In this document: positions 1 through 7,528 of the stretch, one piece after another | How positions within the stretch are numbered: the stretch's first letter is position 1 | How the letters are laid out: every line of letters begins with the position of its first letter | NCBI GenBank assembly: GCA_946478845.1 | Contig: CAMLDI010000038.1 | Coordinates: forward strand, 1-25,151 | From: an uncultured Paenibacillaceae bacterium | Lineage (GTDB): Bacteria; Bacillota; Bacilli; Aneurinibacillales; Aneurinibacillaceae | Direction of reading: 5' to 3' | Length of the DNA: 25,151 bases | The notes under the pieces: generated by a model | Database searches by the model: none | Told to the model about the DNA's origin: nothing | The model's input: only the letters and a program-made list of their open reading frames with translations | Made by a program: the position numbers and the translations under genes

Positions 1-1835
1 ATTACATTTCCATTAAAGTGGACCGGGAAGAACGCCCTGATGTGGATACCATCTATATGTCCATCTGCCAGGCTATGACCGGGCAAGGAGGGTGGCCTTT
101 GACTATCATTATGACCCCGGATAAAGAGCCCTTTTTTGCGGGCACCTATTTCCCTAAGACTTCCCGCTATGGCCGGGCTGGAATCATGGATATTCTCAGC
201 CAAATTCACGAGAAATGGGAAGAGGATCAGCAGCGGGTCATTAATGCAGGAAAAGAAGTGGTGGAAGCTGTCTTAAAAGCACAAAAATCCCGCAAATCTC
301 ATGGGACCCCTGAACCAGATCTTTTAGAGACTGCTTATCAACTATTTGCTGATGAATTCGATAAAAAATATGGTGGGTTTGGCCATGCTCCCAAGTTTCC
401 TACGCCCCACAACCTGTTATTTTTGCTTCGCCATGGGGTTTTGCAGGGAGAAAAGAATGCTATAAATATGGTGAAAACCACACTGGATGCCATGTATCAT
501 GGGGGAATTTTTGACCACATTGGGTTTGGATTTGCCCGTTATTCCACGGACAGGCAATGGCTGGTTCCACATTTTGAAAAAATGTTATATGATAATTCCC
601 TTTTAGCCTATGTTTATCTTGAAGCCTATCAGGCCACAAAAGAGGAGAAATATAAAGAAATTGCACAGCATATCTTTGAATACATCCTCCGCACGATGAC
701 TGCAGAGGAAGGAGGATTTTATTCCGCTGAAGACGCAGATTCGGAAGGGGTGGAAGGTAAGTTTTATGTGTGGCGCCCGGAAGAAGTGATCCGGGTCCTT
801 GGAGAAGAAAATGGAACCCATTTTTGCCGGTTGTATGATATTGGGGGAGAGGGCAATTTTGAAGATGGCACCAGCATTCCCAATTTAATAGGTAAAAAGC
901 GTCCTGAAGGGGAGGAAGCCCAATTTGCGGAAGGGTGCAGGCAGCAATTATTTGCATCCCGGGAGCAAAGGGTTCACCCCCATAAAGATGATAAAATATT
1001 AACAGCATGGAATGGATTAATGATTGCAGCCCTGGGGAAAGGGGCTGTGGTATTACAAGATCAATCCCTGTCTGAAGCCGCCAGCAAGGCTCTATCCTTT
1101 ATCAGAAACAAATTAATTTCCCCGGAAGGGCGGTTAATGGCCCGGTATCGGGAAGGAGAGTCTGCCTTTCCCGGCTATCTGGATGATTATGCCTTTTTAA
1201 TCTGGGGTTGTATTGAATTATATCAGGCCACCTTTAATGAGGAGATCCTGGCTTTTGCGGTCTGGTTACAGGACGAACAAAATCGTTTGTTTTGGGATGA
1301 AGAAGAGGGCGGATACTTCTTCTATGGCCAAGATGGAGAAGATTTAATTAGCCGACCGAAGGAGTTATACGATGGTGCCATGCCTTCGGGAAATTCCATT
1401 TCCGCTTTAAATTTGGTACGTCTCTTCCGTATGACAGGACGTGAAGATTTCTACAAATTCGGAGAAAAACAATTGGCTGCTTTTGCAGGGGAAGTAGCCC
1501 GGTATCCCAGGGCCTTTTCCGCCTATTTGCTTGCCTTGCAATGGTTTGTAGGGCCTGCTACGGAAATCTTCTTTTCTTCTGAAAAGAAGGAGGAGAATGG
1601 CAGGGAAATGGTGAAAGAAATGTATAATCACTATTTTCCATGTATCATTTCAGCATTCGTAACTGAGGAGGGGATACAACAATACGGGGACCTATTTCCT
1701 CTCTGGCAGGATAAAAAAGCCCTCAATGGTCAATCCACTGCATATGTCTGCCAGGATTTAACCTGCCATAAGCCGGTACACAATGTAATGGAACTGCGCG
1801 AAATGTTCAAAAAGAATTCCTCTCCTATGGTATAA
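1..1835 (+). CDS. yyaL: YyaL-like thioredoxin-domain protein (DUF255/SSP411 family), 5'-truncated
   Basis: The reading frame is open from base 3, upstream of the first possible internal start (GTG at 18), so the gene begins outside the window. The family is usually about 680 residues; about 610 are present, so roughly 70-80 N-terminal residues, including the thioredoxin-like CxxC/WCH region, are missing. Visible hallmarks are KVDREERPDVD, GQGGWPL and FAGTYFP of the thioredoxin-like domain, followed by an alpha/alpha six-hairpin-like region with HFEKMLYDN, SAEDADSEG and DKILTAWNGLM. The family (human SPATA20, B. subtilis YyaL) is widespread and its biochemical role is unsettled. No signal peptide can be judged from the fragment. 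No terminator separates it from the next gene, whose promoter overlaps this stop codon. Identity is confident; function is not. Confidence 0.93.
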   Translation, partial: YISIKVDREERPDVDTIYMSICQAMTGQGGWPLTIIMTPDKEPFFAGTYFPKTSRYGRAGIMDILSQIHEKWEEDQQRVINAGKEVVEAVLKAQKSRKSHGTPEPDLLETAYQLFADEFDKKYGGFGHAPKFPTPHNLLFLLRHGVLQGEKNAINMVKTTLDAMYHGGIFDHIGFGFARYSTDRQWLVPHFEKMLYDNSLLAYVYLEAYQATKEEKYKEIAQHIFEYILRTMTAEEGGFYSAEDADSEGVEGKFYVWRPEEVIRVLGEENGTHFCRLYDIGGEGNFEDGTSIPNLIGKKRPEGEEAQFAEGCRQQLFASREQRVHPHKDDKILTAWNGLMIAALGKGAVVLQDQSLSEAASKALSFIRNKLISPEGRLMARYREGESAFPGYLDDYAFLIWGCIELYQATFNEEILAFAVWLQDEQNRLFWDEEEGGYFFYGQDGEDLISRPKELYDGAMPSGNSISALNLVRLFRMTGREDFYKFGEKQLAAFAGEVARYPRAFSAYLLALQWFVGPATEIFFSSEKKEENGREMVKEMYNHYFPCIISAFVTEEGIQQYGDLFPLWQDKKALNGQSTAYVCQDLTCHKPVHNVMELREMFKKNSSPMV

Positions 1836-1836
1836 T
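1826..1836 (+). promoter_or_regulatory. Extended -10 promoter overlapping the yyaL stop codon
   Basis: TATGG directly followed by a perfect TATAAT matches the Gram-positive extended -10 pattern TRTGn-TATAAT. The -35 side is weak (TTCAAA with a 19-base spacer), as is common with extended -10 elements. Transcription would begin near 1843, giving a leader of about 30 bases for the DUF1002 gene. The last codons and stop of yyaL (1833-1835) lie inside the element. Confidence 0.6.
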
Positions 1837-1871
1837 CATATAGTAAGTAGATTAGAGGGAGAGTGAATACG

Positions 1872-2738
1872 TTGCGTAAGTTGTTGTTAGTGTTTCTTCT
1901 CGTGCTCTTTTCGGCAAATGTAGCCCTCGCTGATGCTACTGTTGGTGAAGTAGTCATCACTCTTGGCGCTGATTTGCAGAAAGAACAGAAAGATCAGATG
2001 CTCGGGAAGTTTAACGCACCAAACGCGAAGATTATTACCGTCACAAACGCTGAAGAACATAAATACTTAGATGGTCTTTTGAGCAAAAGCATTATCGGCA
2101 CCCATGCTATTTCTTGCGCCAGAATTGAAATGGCTCCTGCTGGTACAGGAGTTGTTGTGGAAACAAACAATATCTCCTGGGTGAGCAAAGCCATGTATGA
2201 AAATGCCCTAGCAACAGCAGGGGTGATGGATGCTAAAGTTCAGGTCGATGCACCCTTTAACGTTTCCGGTACCGCAGCTTTAACAGGTGTAATGAAAGCT
2301 TTTGAAACTGCCACAGGGGAAAAGTTAGATGAAAACCGTAAAGTAGTAGCCAATGAAGAACTGGTAACGACCGCCCAAATTGGGAATGAAATTGGCGATC
2401 AGGAGAAAGCAGCTGAATTGCTGACACGTTTGAAAGTGGAACTTTCCAAACAGGCTGCCAAATTAACAGATAGCCAATTAGAGGATATGATTATTAATGT
2501 ATCAACAAATATGGGATTGTCCTTAACACAGAATGAAATTGATGCATTGGTTAGTATTTTGCGGAAGATTCAAGCTTTAGATATCGACTGGAACCAGGTG
2601 TTAAATCAAGTTTCTAGTTATAAAGATGAAATCCAGGATTTCTTAAATAATAATCCAGAAGCCAAATCATTCCTGCAGGAATTTTTAAGTTTCTTTCAGG
2701 GATTATTGGATAAAGTATTAAACTGGTTGAAGTCCTAG
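1872..2738 (+). CDS. ypuA: Secreted DUF1002 protein, YpuA-like
   Basis: The product is about 288 residues. I chose TTG at 1872 over the in-frame GTG at 1863, because the GGGAG motif ending at 1861 abuts the GTG but sits 10 bases before the TTG. The TTG start also gives a classical signal peptide: MRK, a long Leu/Val/Phe core, then ALA at residues 18-20 as the probable cleavage site before DATVGEV. The mature part carries DUF1002 features seen in B. subtilis YpuA, such as VTLGADL-like and NAEEHKYL motifs, SGTAALTGVMKAFE and ELVTTAQIG. The last 50 residues form amphipathic helices ending in LLDKVLNWLKS. It is probably exported and extracytoplasmic. The family's molecular function is unknown. 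It has its own promoter. An AT-rich inverted repeat and the 194-aa gene follow. Confidence 0.85.
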   Translation: MRKLLLVFLLVLFSANVALADATVGEVVITLGADLQKEQKDQMLGKFNAPNAKIITVTNAEEHKYLDGLLSKSIIGTHAISCARIEMAPAGTGVVVETNNISWVSKAMYENALATAGVMDAKVQVDAPFNVSGTAALTGVMKAFETATGEKLDENRKVVANEELVTTAQIGNEIGDQEKAAELLTRLKVELSKQAAKLTDSQLEDMIINVSTNMGLSLTQNEIDALVSILRKIQALDIDWNQVLNQVSSYKDEIQDFLNNNPEAKSFLQEFLSFFQGLLDKVLNWLKS

Positions 2739-2788
2739 AGAATAGAATAATATTGGAGAGAGAATCCGTTGGAGAATGAAGATCCATC

Positions 2789-2811
2789 CTTTTGAAAAGT
2801 TGATTCAAAAG
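2789..2811. repeat. Perfect 8-bp inverted repeat between the ypuA-like gene and the 194-aa gene
   Basis: CTTTTGAA (2789-2796) and TTCAAAAG (2804-2811) flank a 7-base loop. The stem is AT-rich and no T-tract follows, so it is a poor intrinsic terminator. It lies about 30 bases upstream of the next start codon and could be an operator or an mRNA structure; chance is possible. Confidence 0.35.
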
Positions 2812-2841
2812 TGAAGGAAAAAAACTATAGGAGAGATTTGT

Positions 2842-3426
2842 ATGGCTCAACGGGTAGCCACAGAATACAAAAACGTTGTCCTTGAATTAAAACCGACGGA
2901 GTTGCAATCTTTCATTACCCTTTTTAGCAACCCGGAATTTAATCCGGAAGTTCGCATTTATGAAAATGGCGAGAAGGAATTGGTTCTTCATGATAATGGA
3001 GAGGAAATTCCCTTTTCTTTTAAATGGTTAGGGACCTGTTACTATTTTGCAGGGGAGTATACCATTCGAAACTTAAAATTGGCGAACCAAATGCGCTTGG
3101 CTGTTCGCAAGTTTAAAGGTACAGCCGTTGCCCATCGGATCTTTCCCGATTTTACCATGATTTATACGTACCGGGACGGTAACGTGATCCGAATTATCGA
3201 AGAGAAAAAAGGGGTATTGACCCTGGTGTTTGAATATAAAGATACCGCCGGGGAGTTGCAGCGATTGTATGAATCCAGGGGAGCAGAAGATGAAATAACC
3301 TGGATTCGCTTATACATTGATCAGTTGCTAGATTTACGGAACCGGACAGATGTCTTAAATACAATTCAGGAAATCGACCGCCGACTCCTTGAATTAACCC
3401 AACAATTATTTGTGCTTGAAGCTTAA
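2842..3426 (+). CDS. Conserved-looking hypothetical protein, 194 aa
   Basis: I do not recognise this family. The ATG is preceded by TAGGAGAG at good spacing, and coding character is sustained over the whole length. There is no signal peptide and no membrane segment, so it is probably cytoplasmic. The N-terminal half (about 10-110) is mixed beta/alpha with many aromatic residues (FKWLGTCYYFAGEY, FPDFTMIYTYRDG). The C-terminal third (about 130-190) is charged, Leu-rich helix, possibly coiled coil, ending LLELTQQLFVLEA. There is one Cys and no metal-binding cluster. It lies 103 bases downstream of the ypuA-like gene with no terminator between, so they may be co-transcribed. A strong terminator follows its stop. 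I assign no function. Confidence 0.75.
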   Translation: MAQRVATEYKNVVLELKPTELQSFITLFSNPEFNPEVRIYENGEKELVLHDNGEEIPFSFKWLGTCYYFAGEYTIRNLKLANQMRLAVRKFKGTAVAHRIFPDFTMIYTYRDGNVIRIIEEKKGVLTLVFEYKDTAGELQRLYESRGAEDEITWIRLYIDQLLDLRNRTDVLNTIQEIDRRLLELTQQLFVLEA

Positions 3427-3436
3427 AACTAGTTTT

Positions 3437-3468
3437 GTCCATCCGGTGAAAAAGGATGGACTTTTTTT
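3437..3468 (+). terminator. Intrinsic terminator after the 194-aa gene
   Basis: A perfect 8-bp stem pairs GTCCATCC (3437-3444) with GGATGGAC (3454-3461), with a 9-base loop and seven Ts directly after. It begins 11 bases past the stop codon. Confidence 0.9.
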
Positions 3469-3489
3469 ATCATTAGGAACATTTTTTCA

Positions 3490-3518
3490 TTGTTCATTAA
3501 ATCCTCAATAGATATGAT
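3490..3518 (+). promoter_or_regulatory. Probable sigma-A promoter of the CoA-transferase gene
   Basis: TTGTTC at 3490-3495 and TATGAT at 3513-3518 are separated by 17 bases. The -10 matches 5 of 6 consensus positions and the -35 matches 3. It sits just after the preceding terminator and about 50 bases before the next start codon. Confidence 0.5.
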
Positions 3519-3567
3519 AATAGGGAGTGCTTTTTAGGTAAGTGGAAATTAATACGGAGGTTAAAAA

Positions 3568-4857
3568 ATGATCGATTTGCATAGCGCTAAAATGAAACGA
3601 ATGAGCCCTGAGGGTATCCTGGATTTTATTAAAGACGGAGACGATTTGATTCTGCCTCTCGCCAATGGGGAGCCTATTGTTCTCCTCGATGCTCTGGAAC
3701 AACATCATGAACGCTTCCAGGGGGTTCGCATTCATCAAATGCATACTATGAAAGAACGATCTTATATTCGTGGAGAATTAAGCAATCATCTCCGCCACGT
3801 TTCTTATTTTTTAAGCGGTGCTACCCGCAAGGCTTTTTATGCAGGGACAGTAGAATTGGTACCTAACCATTTTCACCAAATGCCCCGTATTTTACGGGAG
3901 AATACAAAAACATCCATGATTATAGCTAATTCGTCCCCAATGGATGAACATGGATATTTTTCCCTTGGCACCAATGCAGATTATACATCAACCTTTATTG
4001 GCAAGGTTCCTTTCTTTTTAGAAGTGAATCCCCATATGCCCCGCACCTTTGGGGGAAACCAGGTTCATATTAGCCAGATTTATGGCTATACAGAAGTGGA
4101 CCATTCTTTATTTGAATTGCATCCCCCCATTTTAAATGAAAAAGATAAGAAAATTGCATCTTACATTATGGACCATATTCCTGATGGGGCCACTTTACAA
4201 ATTGGCATTGGCGGGGTTCCCAATGCAGTGTTGGATGGCTTAAAAAACCATCATAATATTGGAATTCATACGGAAATGTTGACAGATGGCCTTGTTGATT
4301 TAGTTGAAAAAGGAATTATTAATGGGGTAGAAAAAAGTCTCCATTCAGGAAAGGTCATCGGAACCTTTGCTCTTGGGACACAACGCCTGTACGACTTTTT
4401 GGATGAGAACACCAGCATTGAACTGTTGCCAGTTGATTATGTGAATGACCCCAGAATTATTGGGCAGGAAGAAAATATGATATCAATTAATGCAACCACA
4501 GAAGTGGACTTCTATGGACAGTGCGCATCGGAAACGGTGGCTGGACGATATTATAGTTCCAGTGGAGGGCAGGCTGACTTTGCTCAGGGTGTGCTTTATT
4601 CTAAGAATGGAAAAGGATTTATTTGCCTTTATTCCACGGCCAAGGATGATACCATTTCTCGCATCCGTCCCCAATTAGCTTCTGGATCTGTTGTTACTAC
4701 ATTGAAAAATGAAGTGGATTATGTGGTGACAGAGTATGGCATTGCCCATTTGCGGGGAAAAAGTTTAGGAAAACGAGCAGTTGAATTAATCCGAATTGCC
4801 CATCCTAAATTTAGAGATGAATTAACCTTTGAAGCAAAAAAAATGGGGTTACTATAA
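3568..4857 (+). CDS. Acetyl-CoA hydrolase/4-hydroxybutyrate CoA-transferase family protein
   Basis: At 429 residues this is the normal length for class I CoA-transferases of the 4-hydroxybutyrate/acetyl-CoA hydrolase type, which move CoA between acyl groups through a glutamyl-CoA thioester. The probable catalytic glutamate is E312 in TEVDFYGQCASE, matching EVD-x-x-G-Q in characterised members. The glycine-rich CoA-binding loop QIGIGGVPNA (211-220) and SSGGQADFAQG (331-341) are also present, and the C-terminus has the usual VTEYGIAHLRGKS. GGAGG lies 7 bases before the ATG. The gene stands alone between its own promoter and a bidirectional terminator. Substrate cannot be read from sequence; acetate, butyrate, 4-hydroxybutyrate or succinate are options. 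The family assignment is firm. Confidence 0.9.
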   Translation: MIDLHSAKMKRMSPEGILDFIKDGDDLILPLANGEPIVLLDALEQHHERFQGVRIHQMHTMKERSYIRGELSNHLRHVSYFLSGATRKAFYAGTVELVPNHFHQMPRILRENTKTSMIIANSSPMDEHGYFSLGTNADYTSTFIGKVPFFLEVNPHMPRTFGGNQVHISQIYGYTEVDHSLFELHPPILNEKDKKIASYIMDHIPDGATLQIGIGGVPNAVLDGLKNHHNIGIHTEMLTDGLVDLVEKGIINGVEKSLHSGKVIGTFALGTQRLYDFLDENTSIELLPVDYVNDPRIIGQEENMISINATTEVDFYGQCASETVAGRYYSSSGGQADFAQGVLYSKNGKGFICLYSTAKDDTISRIRPQLASGSVVTTLKNEVDYVVTEYGIAHLRGKSLGKRAVELIRIAHPKFRDELTFEAKKMGLL

Positions 4858-4883
4858 TATTGTTATGTAAAGTAAAATTTAAG

Positions 4884-4917
4884 AAAAAAAAGCAGCCATA
4901 CATTGGCTGTTTTTTTC
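4884..4917. terminator. Bidirectional terminator between convergent genes
   Basis: CAGCCA (4893-4898) pairs with TGGCTG (4904-4909) around a 5-base loop. An A-tract on the left and a T-tract on the right extend the stem and provide a U-run in both directions. It serves the CoA-transferase gene on the plus strand and the small CxxC gene on the minus strand. Confidence 0.85.
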
Positions 4918-4976
4918 TTAAATTGAAAGTATATCACCTGATTTTCTATTGTTTTATTAAGATGGTATCTTTATTC

Positions 4977-5231
4977 TCAAAAGGAGGGTGTTTTATCTTC
5001 GACGTGAACTTTAAAAGAGCCATCAAATTCAGGGTGGAGGATAATTCGCATTTCTTTGGAATCATTCACCATTTTTAAAAGGACAACTAGTTCATCTTCT
5101 GTGATTATTGTGTCTTTTTGCGTCTTTAATCTCTGCAGCAACTGTTCGTAATACGCGGCATTTTCTTCTAGCTCGCATTCGCAGTGATAAGTATAGACCC
5201 CGCATTCTGAGCAAATAATCTTATTGTCCAC
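4977..5231 (-). CDS. Small CxxC-containing hypothetical protein, 84 aa
   Basis: I do not recognise this family. I chose GTG at 5231 because AAAGGGG ends 8 bases upstream; the in-frame ATG at 5249 has no ribosome binding site and overlaps that motif. The product starts MDNKIICSECG. It has a CSEC pair at residues 7-10 and HCEC at about 15-18, a four-cysteine pattern that could hold zinc or form disulfides. The rest is acidic and helical (EENAAYYEQLLQRLKTQ), then a short beta-rich end. There is no membrane segment. It is transcribed divergently from the HAD phosphatase gene and convergently to the CoA-transferase, with an extended -10 promoter upstream and a bidirectional terminator downstream, which supports it being a real gene. 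Confidence 0.7.
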   Translation of the reverse strand: MDNKIICSECGVYTYHCECELEENAAYYEQLLQRLKTQKDTIITEDELVVLLKMVNDSKEMRIILHPEFDGSFKVHVEDKTPSF

Positions 5232-5281
5232 GTAGATAACCCCTTTCATTGCGTTTTCAGTATTTCCTGAATGTTGTTTAT

Positions 5282-5292
5282 ATTATAACACA
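5282..5292 (-). promoter_or_regulatory. Extended -10 promoter for the small CxxC gene
   Basis: Read on the minus strand, TGTGT directly precedes a perfect TATAAT, matching TRTGn-TATAAT. Transcription would begin near 5275, about 30 bases before the ribosome binding site. A TTGACA lies only 8 bases upstream, too close to be its -35. Confidence 0.55.
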
Positions 5293-5371
5293 GCTTGTCA
5301 ACCTTTCCCTATAAAAAGGTGAGATTTCTTTGTCTATTTCTCTAAAATTTGGGATTAAAGGAGGAGTTTTG

Positions 5372-5887
5372 TTGAAAAAGGCTGTTTTTTTAGACCGTGA
5401 TGGGGTGATTAACGACAACGCTCGACCAGTTAATCATTACTCCCAATTTAAATTTATAGAAGGGGCACTGGATGGCATCAAACAATTAGCAGAAAAGGGA
5501 TATGAAATATTTGTGGTGACCAATCAGGGTGGGGTTGGATTAGGCTATATGAAAAAGAAGGCCCTTGATGAGATTCATGATTATATGGTGAAAAAAGTGA
5601 AAGAACAGGGTGGCCACATTACTGAAGTGAAAGCCTGTATCCATCGTCCTAATATGGGTTGCCATTGCCGCAAACCGGAAGCAGGCATGATCTTGGATTT
5701 AGCACAAAAACATCAGATTGACCTGCAAAAAAGTTATATGATTGGGGATTTTTATACAGACATTTTGGCAGGGGCAAAGGCAGGAGTGAAAACCATATAC
5801 ATAGGGAAAGAAAACCTGCAGGGAAAAGCTCCCCAACCTGATTACTTTGCCTTTTCTCTTGCAGATGCCATAAAAAGAGTGGAATAA
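5372..5887 (+). CDS. HAD-IIIA phosphatase, GmhB-like (heptose-bisphosphate/histidinol-phosphate phosphatase type)
   Basis: I chose TTG at 5372, preceded by AAAGGAGGA at 6 bases; the longer frame from 5330 has no ribosome binding site. The product is 171 residues. HAD motif I is FLDRDGVIND, with the nucleophile D8 and acid D10. Motif II is VVTNQ (48-52), the motif III basic residue is K101 and motif IV is GDFYTD (D126, D130). A zinc-binding insert C89-x-H91-x5-C97-x-C99 marks the GmhB/HisB-N subgroup. The family removes phosphate from sugar bisphosphates such as D-glycero-D-manno-heptose 1,7-bisphosphate. No other heptose genes are nearby, so the substrate is uncertain. It is followed by a 60-aa gene with a promoter-like sequence between them. 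Confidence 0.88.
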   Translation: MKKAVFLDRDGVINDNARPVNHYSQFKFIEGALDGIKQLAEKGYEIFVVTNQGGVGLGYMKKKALDEIHDYMVKKVKEQGGHITEVKACIHRPNMGCHCRKPEAGMILDLAQKHQIDLQKSYMIGDFYTDILAGAKAGVKTIYIGKENLQGKAPQPDYFAFSLADAIKRVE

Positions 5888-5888
5888 T

Positions 5889-5918
5889 TTAACCGAAGTA
5901 ACTATTATCGCTTATTAT
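5889..5918 (+). promoter_or_regulatory. Possible promoter upstream of the 60-aa gene
   Basis: TTAACC (4 of 6) and TATTAT (5 of 6) are separated by 18 bases. It lies directly after the HAD gene stop and ends about 30 bases before the next ribosome binding site. The surroundings are AT-rich, so a chance match is possible. Confidence 0.3.
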
Positions 5919-5963
5919 ATAGTAGGGGAAAATAAATTAAAGCCCCGGAGGAGGATGGGTTCC

Positions 5964-6146
5964 ATGAATCACGATGAACAGGAACTTTATCGTCGGTATA
6001 GTTTGCTGCCCACAGAAGAATTGGAGGACATACTATACGATATTGAAATATCCGCTGCCTTAACCCTTGGCATGAATGTTTCTACTGATCGCCTGCATAA
6101 AACTGTGTTGCGTAAAATTTTACAGGAAAGAGGCGTAAAAGTTTAG
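5964..6146 (+). CDS. Small hypothetical protein, 60 aa
   Basis: I do not recognise this family. GGAGGAGG (5947-5954) touches the first in-frame ATG (5955) but lies 9 bases before the ATG at 5964, so I chose 5964. The product is soluble, acidic in its first half (DEQELYRRY, PTEELEDILYDIE) and basic at the end (LRKILQERGVKV). It is predicted helical, with no cysteine and no membrane segment. A small helical cytoplasmic protein, perhaps a regulator, fits. It is not the sporulation inhibitor Sda by sequence. A 12-codon mini-ORF with a strong ribosome binding site and then a terminator follow. Confidence 0.65.
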   Translation: MNHDEQELYRRYSLLPTEELEDILYDIEISAALTLGMNVSTDRLHKTVLRKILQERGVKV

Positions 6147-6163
6147 GTTAAAGGAGGCAACAG

Positions 6164-6202
6164 ATGATGGCATCACTCCATTTATGTCCTTCAACCCAAT
6201 AA
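6164..6202 (+). CDS. Possible 12-codon mini-ORF ending on a terminator stem
   Basis: A full Shine-Dalgarno AAAGGAGG (6150-6157) is followed 6 bases later by ATGATG. The frame reads MMASLHLCPSTQ and stops with TAA at 6200-6202. Its last two bases are the first two bases of the terminator stem. It is too short to judge by codon usage. It may be a leader peptide, a real micropeptide or a leftover ribosome binding site of a lost gene. The region 6147-6325 otherwise holds only the terminator and the ispG promoter region. Confidence 0.25.
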   Translation: MMASLHLCPSTQ

Positions 6203-6253
6203 GCCCGTGAAAGTTTTTCCTTGAAATAGGTGGAATTTTCGCGGGCTTTTAAT
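6201..6253 (+). terminator. Long-loop intrinsic terminator upstream of ispG
   Basis: AAGCCCGTGAAA (6201-6212) pairs with TTTCGCGGGCTT (6237-6248) over 12 bp with one G-U pair. The loop is about 24 bases and a short T-rich tail follows. It closes the HAD/60-aa transcription unit. The long loop is unusual but the GC-rich base is convincing. Confidence 0.7.
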
Positions 6254-6270
6254 TTCTCCCATTGAGGAAT

Positions 6271-6281
6271 TATGATAAGAT
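6271..6281 (+). promoter_or_regulatory. Possible extended -10 for ispG
   Basis: TATGA followed by TAAGAT resembles TRTGn-TATAAT with 4 of 6 -10 matches. It lies 45 bases before the ispG start and just after the terminator. There is no good -35. A promoter is expected here because a terminator precedes ispG. Confidence 0.35.
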
Positions 6282-6325
6282 AAAAACCAAGAAGTAAATC
6301 TTTCCGCAATAAAGGAGAACGGGAC

Positions 6326-7426
6326 ATGTATCATCGTACAGAAACGAGACCAGTTCGTGTGGGTAATCTAACCATAGGGGGAAACAACCAGGTTATTATC
6401 CAGAGCATGACGACAACGAAAACAGCAAATGTAAAGGACACTGTAGCCCAAATCCATCGCCTGGAAGAGGCAGGTTGCCAACTGGTACGAGTAACCGTAA
6501 ATTCCATGGAGGCTGCTGAAGCAATAAAAGAAATCAAGAAAGAAATCCATATTCCTTTAGTGTCAGATATTCATTTTGATTATAAATTAGCGTTAAAAGC
6601 CATTGAAAATGGGATTGATAAAGTCCGCATTAACCCAGGCAATATTGGAAAAAGGGACAAGGTTGAAGAAGTGGTGAAAGCCTGTAAGGCCTATGGGGTG
6701 CCCATCCGCATTGGGGTGAATGCCGGTTCACTGGAAAAACACCTCTTAGAGAAATATGGGTATCCTACAGCGGAAGCGATGGTTGCCAGCGCCCTGCACC
6801 ACATCGCTATTCTGGAAGAGCTAGATTTCCATGAAATTATTGTATCCTTAAAAGCCTCCAATGTGCCATTAGCTATTGAAGCTTATTTAAAAGCTGCTGA
6901 ATCCTTTAATTATCCTCTTCATTTAGGGATTACCGAGGCTGGAACCGTCTTTAATGGCGCGATCAAAAGCGCTGCCGGATTGGGCTCTCTTCTATCCAGA
7001 GGTATAGGCAATACCATGCGCATTTCTTTAAGTGCCGATCCAGTTGAAGAAATTAAAGTGTGCCGTACTTTATTAAAAACCTTTGATTTGACTTCGGATG
7101 AAGCCACTTTAATTTCTTGCCCTACCTGCGGGAGAATTGAAATTGATTTAATATCTGTTGCCAATGAAATCGAAGAATATATTGCAAATATTAAGGCACC
7201 TATTAAAGTCGCTGTGTTAGGATGCGCGGTCAATGGCCCAGGAGAAGCAAGGGAAGCGGATATTGGCATTGCCGGGGCAAGGGGTGAAGGATTGTTATTC
7301 CGCCATGGAAAAGTGGTGCGAAAAATTCCTGAGGCTGAACTGGTGGCAGAGTTGAAAAAAGAAATTAACCAATTAGCGGCTTACTATAAAGAGCACGGGC
7401 AATTACCAGCCCATAGCGAGAAGTAG
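6326..7426 (+). CDS. ispG: (E)-4-hydroxy-3-methylbut-2-enyl-diphosphate synthase (flavodoxin), MEP pathway
   Basis: IspG (GcpE) reduces 2-C-methyl-D-erythritol 2,4-cyclodiphosphate to HMBPP in the cytoplasmic MEP isoprenoid pathway, using a [4Fe-4S] cluster. At 366 residues it is the compact bacterial form without the plant-type insert. The N-terminal TIM-barrel part carries IQSMTTT (25-31), [11 protein letters not shown] (80-90) and RINPGNIG (101-108). The cluster ligands are visible as C265 and C268 in SCPTCGR, C300 in [10 protein letters not shown], and E307. AAAGGAG precedes the ATG. It appears to be a single-gene unit, with terminators on both sides. The downstream terminator overlaps its stop codon. 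There is nothing abnormal in the protein. Confidence 0.97.
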   Translation: MYHRTETRPVRVGNLTIGGNNQVIIQSMTTTKTANVKDTVAQIHRLEEAGCQLVRVTVNSMEAAEAIKEIKKEIHIPLVSDIHFDYKLALKAIENGIDKVRINPGNIGKRDKVEEVVKACKAYGVPIRIGVNAGSLEKHLLEKYGYPTAEAMVASALHHIAILEELDFHEIIVSLKASNVPLAIEAYLKAAESFNYPLHLGITEAGTVFNGAIKSAAGLGSLLSRGIGNTMRISLSADPVEEIKVCRTLLKTFDLTSDEATLISCPTCGRIEIDLISVANEIEEYIANIKAPIKVAVLGCAVNGPGEAREADIGIAGARGEGLLFRHGKVVRKIPEAELVAELKKEINQLAAYYKEHGQLPAHSEK

Positions 7427-7450
7427 ATGGGAATTCCTATCTGCTTTTTT
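7422..7450 (+). terminator. Intrinsic terminator overlapping the ispG stop codon
   Basis: AGTAGATGGGAA (7422-7433) pairs with TTCCTATCTGCT (7434-7445), with two G-U pairs and a practical loop of AATT, then a run of Ts to 7450. The TAG stop (7424-7426) is inside the left arm. A second, mutually exclusive hairpin uses ATCTGC (7439-7444) with GCAGAT (7453-7458) and is followed by T6 at 7464-7469. Confidence 0.75.
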
Positions 7451-7528
7451 CTGCAGATAAGCGTTTTTTCTTGAGTATAAGAACCCGTCACTTTTCTTAC
7501 CATAAGGAAAAGAAAGGAGGGGCTTGAT

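Noticed and set aside
460..1008. 182-aa open frame on the minus strand
   Set aside because: It lies wholly inside yyaL, has no ribosome binding site or family motif, and yyaL coding evidence on the plus strand is strong.
3505..3744. 79-aa minus-strand frame over the CoA-transferase start
   Set aside because: It overlaps the promoter and the first 59 codons of a confident gene and has no initiation signal.
4860..5078. 72-aa plus-strand frame after the CoA-transferase
   Set aside because: It runs through the bidirectional terminator and antisense to the small CxxC gene; it has no ribosome binding site and a low-complexity Lys/Phe composition.
5296..5301. Perfect TTGACA on the minus strand as a -35 box
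   Set aside because: It is only 8 bases from the TATAAT, and no -10 lies 16-18 bases downstream.
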